From contig CAJTKU010000017.1 in the NCBI GenBank assembly GCA_910577015.1, positions 1-54,802 on the forward strand: a DNA stretch of 54,802 bases, given 5' to 3'. The DNA comes from an uncultured Lachnospiraceae bacterium. GTDB taxonomy: Bacteria; Bacillota; Clostridia; Lachnospirales; Lachnospiraceae. Position numbers and translations under genes: made by a program. This document shows, one piece after another, positions 48,861 through 54,802 of this stretch (the first letter of the stretch is position 1; every line of letters begins with the position of its first letter). A model generated the notes under the pieces. The model did no database searches and was not told the DNA's origin. It saw nothing but the letters and a program-made list of their open reading frames with translations.

Positions 48861-50096
48861 TTATTTTTTCCGCACAAGATGTTTTGGCGTTCCATTCTCA
48901 TAAATCGGGAAGAGCTCCCCCTGTATCAACGGTCTTGCATAAGCTTCATATTCCTCTGTGACGCCGCAGCCGTCCTCCGTTATCCATTCTGTCGGAACTT
49001 TCCGCTCTAAATTGGCAATTGCATGGATGTCATAAAGCCCCGTCAGGCATCGGTAGCTTTCCCCTTTTGCACGCAGTAAGGTCACCATCATGCCGGTATT
49101 GCCCTCCATCGCCGCTTCCACTGCCGCTTCACCTGCCCGAAAAGCTTCCTCGATATCCGTCAGGGAAGCAATATGGGAAGCTGCGCGCTGCAAAGTGGAA
49201 AATTCGACCGCCCTGGCCTTATACTCTGTTTTCTCCTGAATCAGTCCCGCAAGAAAGGTTCCGCATCCTGAAAGCTGTTTGTGCCCGAACACATCCGTCT
49301 TTTCGCTCCCTGCACCGTCTAACTCACATACAAACCTGCCGTTTCCCAGCCTGATGCCTTCTGAAACGGCAATGACTATGGACTTCTTTCTTTCTGCCAG
49401 TTCTTTCACCTTGCGTAAAAACTCGTCCAGATTAAAATCTCTCTCCGGCAGATAAATGGCGTCCACACCCTCGCAGGAATCATCTTTTGCCAGCGCTGCG
49501 GCGGCCGTCAGCCAGCCCGCATGTCTGCCCATAATCTCCACCAGAAGTATCGCCGTTCGGTAGTCCCCGTAAACGGCATTGTCCCGGATAATCTCCTTTA
49601 AGGAAGTGGCAATGTATTTTGCCGCAGAGCCATATCCCGGACAGTGGTCCGTAATGGGCAAATCATTATCTATGGTCTTGGGGATTCCGATAAAACACTG
49701 TTTTTTCCCTTTTTCCTTCGCATAGTCGGAAAGCATCTTTACCGTATCCATGGAATCATTGCCGCCTATATAAAACAGGCAGGATATATCATGCTTTTCC
49801 ATCACTTCAAATATCTTCTCATATTTGTCTTCATTGCCGCAGACCTCCGGCAGTTTATACCTGCAGGAACCCAGAAAAGCAGAGGGCGTTCTCTTAAGCA
49901 GTTCCATGCCCGCCTCGTCTGCAAGGTATTCATCCAAGTCCAGAACCTTATCTTCCAAAAATCCCTGGATGCCATATACCATTCCGTATACTTTGTCCAC
50001 CCCGGCTCTTTTCGCCGCGGCATACACGCCTGCCACAGACGCGTTGATAACCGCCGTAGGACCTCCCGACTGGCCTACTATCACATTTCCCCTCAT
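48861..50096 (-). CDS. 6-phosphofructokinase, pyrophosphate-dependent type
   Basis: A 411-aa phosphofructokinase. GGNDS at 111-115 (Asp where the ATP enzymes have Gly) and PKTIDNDL at 139-146 (Lys where ATP enzymes have Gly) are the features of PPi-dependent enzymes. Substrate-binding landmarks MGRHAGWL and GYGSAAKY are intact. It should convert fructose-6-phosphate and PPi to fructose-1,6-bisphosphate and Pi, reversibly. The ATG follows the yfhO stop by three nucleotides. It precedes the glycogen-use operon, so phosphorylase product can enter glycolysis with ATP saved; this link is inference from position. Confidence 0.93.
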   Translation of the reverse strand: MRGNVIVGQSGGPTAVINASVAGVYAAAKRAGVDKVYGMVYGIQGFLEDKVLDLDEYLADEAGMELLKRTPSAFLGSCRYKLPEVCGNEDKYEKIFEVMEKHDISCLFYIGGNDSMDTVKMLSDYAKEKGKKQCFIGIPKTIDNDLPITDHCPGYGSAAKYIATSLKEIIRDNAVYGDYRTAILLVEIMGRHAGWLTAAAALAKDDSCEGVDAIYLPERDFNLDEFLRKVKELAERKKSIVIAVSEGIRLGNGRFVCELDGAGSEKTDVFGHKQLSGCGTFLAGLIQEKTEYKARAVEFSTLQRAASHIASLTDIEEAFRAGEAAVEAAMEGNTGMMVTLLRAKGESYRCLTGLYDIHAIANLERKVPTEWITEDGCGVTEEYEAYARPLIQGELFPIYENGTPKHLVRKK

Positions 50097-50099
50097 TTT

Positions 50100-52622
50100 C
50101 TATCGTTCCTTTCTTACTGTCTTTTCCGTTTTCCATAAAAACAGAATCAGCAGAACCAGACTCACAATACTGATGCAAAGTCCGATGCCTGTCCCTTTTA
50201 TGAAATACCGTATGCTGACTGCATGCGTCCCTTCAGAAAGCGGTATGGCAAGCATGGTTTCCCCAAACGATTCGTACGCTGTTTCTTTTCCGTCCACCAA
50301 CACTTCCCAGCATGGCTCATAGGGAACCGACAGCACCAGATATCCGCCCTCCTGTAATGTTATTTTACCATCGAAACCGTCTGCTGTATAGGACTGAATC
50401 TCCAAAGGCTGCCTGCCCAATGCGCCTATGACCTCGCCAAGAGCCTCCTTTGACATCCGGTACAGCTTGATTTGCAGACTATCTTCCTCTCCCGCGGTAA
50501 CGGTAAACTGCTCCCCCGCAGCATACCACCCCAAATCCAAAATACAATTTCTGTCCACCTTTTCAAACTCCCTTGTTTCCTCCCCCTTCTGCCATACAAG
50601 ACTGTCTTCCGGCGCTTTCGTCACAAGGCCGTACAGATGTCCGTCACTTTTTACCTGTACCGTAATCAGGTTTTCCTCCGCGGAAACCTCCTCAAACGCC
50701 AATGCGGAAAACAAGGAATATTTGTCACAAAGTTTTCTTGCAAAGTTATTCTGCAGCATAACAGGATTGGAGACATCAGCCGTCACTGTATCCGAAAGTT
50801 CATGAAAAAGAACCTGCGGGAGTGCAAAGCCGACAGGCAGCGTATATTGATTCTGATAGAGAATTTTTTCTCCATGCACGGCAACCTGCCTGTAAAGAGC
50901 GGAATCGGACATCTCTTTTTCCGTGATGGTATACCTGACGCCCAAAAGCGCGCCGGTAAGCGGTGTGGCGCCCTGATAATAATAGGAAACCTTATTGCCC
51001 CCCATCCCCAGGCTTGTGTAATACTTCTCTATATTTCCATTCAGCGTGGAAGAAAATACGGATGCAGACGGATACCTTGCCAGCGTCCCGTCATTCTTCG
51101 TCATCTGGTCGATGCTTTCCACACGGCAAAAACCACCGTCCTCCCCGACATATTCTACAAGCGCCTGATAATCCGCCTTTTTGCCCATATAATATTCCCT
51201 GCGCACCGGCGTCACGCTGGTATGTTCCATATTCAGCACCGCTTCCATGGATACCAGAATGAGTACAATCCACTTGCCGCCCAATGCCAGCCAGCCTAAC
51301 GTCCTGCTGTCACGGAATTTTTTTCTGAAACGCCTGTCAAACAAAAGGGTAAGCAGCAGATAGCCCGCAAGAAAAATCCATGTACAGGCCATCACTCCCA
51401 CCGTAAGGCCTTCCGTCGTCACAAAGATACCGCAGGCGGCAAGCAGCAGCATTCCACACACACCGCCTGCAATGCGGTTTTGCGTCTTATTTTCCGCATC
51501 CCGGTATACCGCCTCAAAACACATGGACAGCACGACAAAAATATACAGAAACGACTGTCTTGCCGGCAGGGAATCCGGATAATTCAGTCCATGCCAGATA
51601 AAATCCAGTATATTTACAGAATAACTCAGCAGCAGAAAGCCCAGCAGCAAAAGCCGCCCTGCTTTTTGCTTAAGAGAAATGTTTTTATGAAAAAAATAGA
51701 TGGGAACCAGCACAAAAACCAGCGCGCCGCAATAAAGATTGGGCCAATGCTCCAGCCCCCTCTCCGTCTGCAGCATTGCCGCATGTCTTGCCAGTACCTC
51801 CAGCAGGTTAAAGTAAAATTCGATTTTCTTTGGAAACGCAATATCATGGAATGCCGTCACGCTCATGGCATTCATTACGGGAACCAGCAGCACGCCCGCA
51901 AGCCCCCCTGCCAAAAGGGAGGATACGGCAAACCGAAAAACGGCCCTGCCTTTTTCCCTTATAGATAATCCGTTTGTAAACAGCTGCATGACAAAATACA
52001 AAACAAGAAAAATACAAATCAGAATGGACAGATAATAGTTGGTAAAAATGGAAGCTGCCAGCGCAAGGCAGTAAAGCCTGCATTTGCCCTTTAACACCAG
52101 CTCTTCCAGTCCAAGGATGATAAGCGGCGCAAGAAACAGGCAGTCCATCCACATATGGTTCCAGTTATACGCGGCAATATAGCCGGACATGGCATACAGC
52201 ACCGAAAACCACACAATCCGTAAATCTCTCGTTGCAAAACGCCTGCTCAGATAGTAAGAAAAAGTCAGTCCGCAAAACCCTATTTTCAACACAATCAGAT
52301 AGGTCATAAACTCAATCAGAAAGTTCTCGGGGCAAAAAAAGGCCAGCCAGTTAAAGGGACTCGCCAGATAATACGCGTATACTGCCACAAAGTTAGAACC
52401 CAGCCCCGTATACCAGGAAAAGGCAAGACTCTCCCCGCCATGCAGTTTGCGCCAAAATTCAGTTAGAAAGGGAATATACTGGTGATACATATCAGAATAC
52501 ATGAAACTGTTACTGCCGAAAGGAAAAATCCCCCTGACAATAAAAATGCCCAGCATCAAAAGAACCGGAATGGCAAAAGACAGGAAATAGATGTTTTTCA
52601 GTTTTTTGGCAAAAGCTCTCAT
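50100..52622 (-). CDS. YfhO family membrane protein
   Basis: An 840-aa integral membrane protein of the YfhO family, with about 13 hydrophobic segments in the first 490 residues (start FLSFAIPVLLMLGIF), a large extracytoplasmic domain, and a final membrane helix before a basic tail (GIGLCISIVSLVLLILFLW, EKTVRKER). The N-terminal motifs SDMYHQYIPFLTEFW and FSWYTGLGSNF are typical of GT-C-like YfhO proteins. B. subtilis YfhO glycosylates lipoteichoic acid; a cell-envelope glycosylation role is likely. The frame is open to 52703. ATG 52622 has GGAGG about 13 nt upstream; ATG 52646 is the alternative. Confidence 0.88.
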   Translation of the reverse strand: MRAFAKKLKNIYFLSFAIPVLLMLGIFIVRGIFPFGSNSFMYSDMYHQYIPFLTEFWRKLHGGESLAFSWYTGLGSNFVAVYAYYLASPFNWLAFFCPENFLIEFMTYLIVLKIGFCGLTFSYYLSRRFATRDLRIVWFSVLYAMSGYIAAYNWNHMWMDCLFLAPLIILGLEELVLKGKCRLYCLALAASIFTNYYLSILICIFLVLYFVMQLFTNGLSIREKGRAVFRFAVSSLLAGGLAGVLLVPVMNAMSVTAFHDIAFPKKIEFYFNLLEVLARHAAMLQTERGLEHWPNLYCGALVFVLVPIYFFHKNISLKQKAGRLLLLGFLLLSYSVNILDFIWHGLNYPDSLPARQSFLYIFVVLSMCFEAVYRDAENKTQNRIAGGVCGMLLLAACGIFVTTEGLTVGVMACTWIFLAGYLLLTLLFDRRFRKKFRDSRTLGWLALGGKWIVLILVSMEAVLNMEHTSVTPVRREYYMGKKADYQALVEYVGEDGGFCRVESIDQMTKNDGTLARYPSASVFSSTLNGNIEKYYTSLGMGGNKVSYYYQGATPLTGALLGVRYTITEKEMSDSALYRQVAVHGEKILYQNQYTLPVGFALPQVLFHELSDTVTADVSNPVMLQNNFARKLCDKYSLFSALAFEEVSAEENLITVQVKSDGHLYGLVTKAPEDSLVWQKGEETREFEKVDRNCILDLGWYAAGEQFTVTAGEEDSLQIKLYRMSKEALGEVIGALGRQPLEIQSYTADGFDGKITLQEGGYLVLSVPYEPCWEVLVDGKETAYESFGETMLAIPLSEGTHAVSIRYFIKGTGIGLCISIVSLVLLILFLWKTEKTVRKER

Positions 52623-52678
52623 GCAGATACTTTTCCCTCCAGCCATTATTCTATAATCTCCACTCTGATAACAAAAAA

Positions 52679-52760
52679 TGCGGTTAGTGGGACTCGAACC
52701 CACACGCCTCTCAGCATAAGAACCTAAATCTTACATGTCTGCCAATTCCATCATAACCGC
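52679..52760 (-). tRNA. tRNA-Leu (anticodon UAG)
   Basis: Minus strand GCGGTTA (5' acceptor) pairs with the 3' strand TAACCGC, followed by discriminator A. The D-loop has AATTGGCAGAC, the anticodon stem TAAGA/TCTTA encloses TTTAGGT (anticodon TAG), a long variable arm follows (class II) and the T-arm reads GTGGGTTCGAGTCCCAC. CCA is not encoded. It has its own promoter. Confidence 0.95.
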
Positions 52761-52787
52761 CGGTATGCACAGAAAATATGCTTTAAC

Positions 52788-52817
52788 AGTATACCCTTAC
52801 CGGAAAGCATTTGTCAA
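52788..52817 (-). promoter_or_regulatory. Promoter of tRNA-Leu
   Basis: Minus strand TTGACA (52817-52812), 18-nt spacer, TATACT (52793-52788). The predicted start is a few bases before the tRNA. Confidence 0.8.
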
Positions 52818-52835
52818 GATATGGTTGAACCGTTA

Positions 52836-53094
52836 CCGCATTTTGCATTGGCCTCCCCGCGTGCATTTGTTCCAACAAGACACGCTTTCGCTCGGGTAAA
52901 AACGCAACGGCACATAGCGCGAAAAGAAGTTCTAACCACTCACAGCAGAGGCTGTTTCGCGGAGAACTTCTAAGTTTCACGCCGAAAAATGCCAGAAATG
53001 CGGCATTTTTCATTAAAGTAACAACATTTTAGCGTTTTTACACGGTCCTTTATGGAATCAAATGCACGCGGGACTGCCGCAATGCAAAATGCGG
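52836..53094. repeat. Composite repeat: family A palindrome (A3) with a family B element (B4) in its loop
   Basis: Outer arms 52836-52849 and 53081-53094 (14 bp, perfect) and a second perfect pair at 52856-52869 and 53059-53072 form a family A palindrome. On the minus strand the conserved TTTGATTCCATAAAGGACC motif starts at 53062. Between them, about 52915-53013, is a family B copy in reverse orientation, with AGAAGTTCT and the AAAATGCC/GGCATTTT hairpin. The region lies between the MATE gene stop and the tRNA-Leu promoter and holds no gene. Confidence 0.85.
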
Positions 53095-53099
53095 CAACT

Positions 53100-54470
53100 T
53101 TATATGTGACGGATAACCTTTTTGTATATTCTTACAAGGAAAAAACTGCTCATGGCAACCGACATCAGCTCTGCTACGGGAAAAGCCCACCAGATATTAT
53201 TTACATTGCCCGTAAGGGATAACAGGTATGCCACCGGAAGCAGTACCACAAGCTGTCTGGCAATGGACACAATCATGCTGTACACACCGTTGCCTAAGGC
53301 TTGGAATACACTGCCCACCACGATACAGAAGCCGGCAAAAATAAAGCTGAGGCAGATGGTTCTTAAAGCCGGTATCCCTACCTGCAAAAGTTCCGGTGTC
53401 GCATTGAACAGTCCCAAAAGCTTATCCGGGAACAATTCCATGATAAGCAGACCCACAAACATAATGGAAACTGCATACAGGATGCTTTGTTTCATGGTCT
53501 TGATTACACGCTCTTTATTTCCCGCGCCGAAATTAAATGCAATAATCGGCACCATGCCGTTATTCAGTCCAAATACGGGCATAAAGATAAAACTCTGAAG
53601 CTTAAAATAAAGGCCAAATACGGTCTGTGCCACACCGTATGCCGCAAGAATCAGGTTGATGCCATAAGTCATGACTGAGCCGATGGCCTGCATGACAATG
53701 GACGGCGCCCCCACTGCATAAATCTGTCCGATAACCTGCAGTTTGGGCCTGAATCCTTTCAGTTTCATCCTGACTTCATCGTTGAACCGGAAATGGAAAA
53801 TAATCGCCACAATGCAGGCCACAATCTGTCCGCTCACCGTGGCTACAGCCGCGCCTGCCGCCTCCAATCTGGGAAATCCAAACAGACCGAAAATCATTAT
53901 CGGGTCCAGGATAATATTGACTATGGCGCCTATTCCCTGCGTAATCATGGTATGAAACGTCTTGCCTGTCGCCTGCAGCAGCCTCTCAAAAACAATCTGC
54001 ATAAACATGCCGAAAGAACAGGTGCAGCAGATTGTCAGATAAGAAATGCCATATGCCCTGACCTCCGGGATATCGGTCTGACTGTACATAAACGGTCTGA
54101 CAATGGTAAGGCCTGCAATCAGAAACAGCAGATAGCAGATAACTGCAAGAAACACACCGTTTTCCGCCGTCCGGTTTACTTTTTCATAGTCCTTTTCCCC
54201 AAGCGAGCGGGATAGCAGCGCATTGATACCCACCGCCGTGCCCACGCCGATGGCAATCATCAGACTCTGTACCGGAAATGCAAGGGAAACCGCGCGCACC
54301 GCATACTCATTTACCCGTGATACAAAAATGCTGTCCACAATATTATAGAGCGCCTGTACCAGCATGGAAATCATCATGGGCAGCGACATACTGATGAGCA
54401 GCTTATTTACCTCCATGGTTCCCATTTTATTTTCTTTTGATTCCATTTTCATCTCTTTCGTTTCTGCCAT
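53100..54470 (-). CDS. MATE family efflux transporter
   Basis: A 456-aa multidrug and toxin extrusion transporter with 12 expected membrane segments in two homologous halves. Landmarks: LLISMSLPMMISMLVQALYN with VDSIFVSRVNE (helix 1-2), AFPVQSLMIAIGVGTAVGIN, GLNNGMVPIIAFNFGAGNKERV at the start of the second half, and FQALGNGVYSMIVSIARQL. It exports cationic compounds using a Na+ or H+ gradient; the substrate is unknown. GAGGG lies 7 nt before the ATG. The extended N-terminus is highly charged (residues 1-18, Lys/Glu/Met-rich) and probably cytosolic. Confidence 0.94.
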   Translation of the reverse strand: MAETKEMKMESKENKMGTMEVNKLLISMSLPMMISMLVQALYNIVDSIFVSRVNEYAVRAVSLAFPVQSLMIAIGVGTAVGINALLSRSLGEKDYEKVNRTAENGVFLAVICYLLFLIAGLTIVRPFMYSQTDIPEVRAYGISYLTICCTCSFGMFMQIVFERLLQATGKTFHTMITQGIGAIVNIILDPIMIFGLFGFPRLEAAGAAVATVSGQIVACIVAIIFHFRFNDEVRMKLKGFRPKLQVIGQIYAVGAPSIVMQAIGSVMTYGINLILAAYGVAQTVFGLYFKLQSFIFMPVFGLNNGMVPIIAFNFGAGNKERVIKTMKQSILYAVSIMFVGLLIMELFPDKLLGLFNATPELLQVGIPALRTICLSFIFAGFCIVVGSVFQALGNGVYSMIVSIARQLVVLLPVAYLLSLTGNVNNIWWAFPVAELMSVAMSSFFLVRIYKKVIRHI

Positions 54471-54513
54471 AAGTTATCCCTCGCTCTTTTCCGTGAATCT
54501 GATTTTTTAGTAT

Positions 54514-54539
54514 AAAAAAAAGACCATATAGCCTTTTTC
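54514..54539 (-). terminator. Weak terminator after the tRNA cluster
   Basis: On the minus strand AAAAAG and CTTTTTTTT flank a short loop downstream of tRNA-Lys, giving an AT-rich stem with a U-tract. Confidence 0.45.
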
Positions 54540-54547
54540 TTAATAAA

Positions 54548-54620
54548 TGAAGCACGGGGGATTCGAACCCCCGACAACCTGATTAAAAGTCAGGTGCTCT
54601 ACCGACTGAGCTAGTGCTCC
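54548..54620 (-). tRNA. tRNA-Lys (anticodon UUU)
   Basis: Minus strand GGAGCAC pairs with GTGCTTC (one G-U), discriminator A. The D-arm has GCTCAGTCGGTAGAGC, the anticodon stem CCTGA/TCAGG encloses CTTTTAA (anticodon TTT), and the T-arm is GGGGGTTCGAATCCCCC. The 73-nt length is regular. Confidence 0.97.
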
Positions 54621-54629
54621 GAATTTAAA

Positions 54630-54701
54630 CTGGGCTAGCTGGATTCGAACCAGCGAATGCAGGAGTCAAAGTCCTGTGCCTTACCGCTTGGCGATAGCCC
54701 A
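54630..54701 (-). tRNA. tRNA-Gln (anticodon UUG)
   Basis: Minus strand TGGGCTA pairs with TAGCCCA, discriminator G. The anticodon loop is CTTTGAC (anticodon TTG), flanked by CAGGA/TCCTG, and the T-arm is GCTGGTTCGAATCCAGC. It lies 9 nt upstream of tRNA-Lys in the same transcript. Confidence 0.97.
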
Positions 54702-54747
54702 ATATATGACGCCAGCCACAAGTTCACACTGCATCCAGAAACAATGA

Positions 54748-54802
54748 GGGTGGATAAAGGGATTCGAACCCTTGGCCTCCAGAGCCACAATCTGGCGCGC
54801 TA
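54748..54802 (-). tRNA. tRNA-His (anticodon GUG), cut by the window end
   Basis: Only the 3' part is in the window. The anticodon stem CCAGA/TCTGG encloses TTGTGGC (anticodon GTG), the T-arm is AAGGGTTCGAATCCCTT, and the 3' acceptor strand ATCCACC ends with discriminator C. The 5' end lies beyond 54802. Confidence 0.93.

Noticed and set aside
52900..53013. Minus-strand 76-codon frame in the composite repeat
   Set aside because: It lies wholly in repeats A3/B4 and has no ribosome binding site.
2509..53094. CRISPR array
   Set aside because: The repeats are dispersed palindromes in separate intergenic regions. No regularly spaced repeat-spacer unit and no cas gene is present.

Overview
The window looks like a chromosomal segment of a spore-forming Clostridia, most likely a gut Lachnospiraceae. 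Support comes from an alpha/beta small acid-soluble spore protein gene, DUF4364 and DUF4250 genes, a permuted GH3 glucosidase, a PPi-type phosphofructokinase, mostly clear Shine-Dalgarno sites, and infC-rpmI-rplT behind an attenuated leader. No phage, conjugative element, insertion sequence or CRISPR array is visible. Most of the window is housekeeping or metabolic, broken up by small accessory modules and intergenic palindromes.

Layout. 0.1-6 kb (minus strand): amidase, dipeptidase, Cu/Zn-SOD-like protein, infC-rpmI-rplT and a membrane-anchored EEP phosphatase. 6-8 kb (plus): a promoter, a hypothetical gene, a 144-nt segment bounded by a perfect 15-bp inverted repeat (ncRNA candidate), then a stand-alone reverse transcriptase. 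8-10.7 kb: malic enzyme, radical SAM protein, DUF4364. 10.7-20 kb (minus): rarA, esterase with a kinase-like gene remnant, polysaccharide deacetylase, diguanylate cyclase, beta-helix surface protein and an Agr/LytTR-type two-component pair. 20-25.6 kb: an IbrA/IbrB-like PAPS-reductase/ParB pair, an XRE regulator with a zinc ribbon, an ASKHA/DUF4250/Uma2 cluster and a GNAT. 25.6-31.6 kb: a WYL regulator and a DfsB-like gene that share an operator motif, clpB, and an AGCS symporter. 31.6-35.5 kb: permuted GH3 and LacI under a 32-bp palindromic operator. 35.5-43.8 kb: truncated gene, spore protein, DJ-1 protein, GNAT-hydrolase fusion, XRE regulator, a type I toxin-antitoxin locus, an unknown membrane protein, a GNAT, CYTH and CPBP proteins. 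43.8-54.8 kb (minus): LacI-glgP-malQ glycogen/maltodextrin operon, yfhO-pfk, tRNA-Leu, MATE pump, and tRNA-His-Gln-Lys.

The strongest candidates for something new are (1) the reverse transcriptase with its upstream inverted-repeat-bounded RNA; (2) the type I toxin-antitoxin locus at 39.1-39.45 kb, where a 29-residue hydrophobic peptide gene and a converging small RNA each have a consensus promoter and share a bidirectional terminator; and (3) three families of intergenic palindromes (A, B and C below). In family C the two arms match within a copy but differ between copies. Family B ends at gene stop codons.

All calls come from reading the sequence. No database or folding program was run, so family names rest on recognised motifs and unusual assignments are marked as inference.
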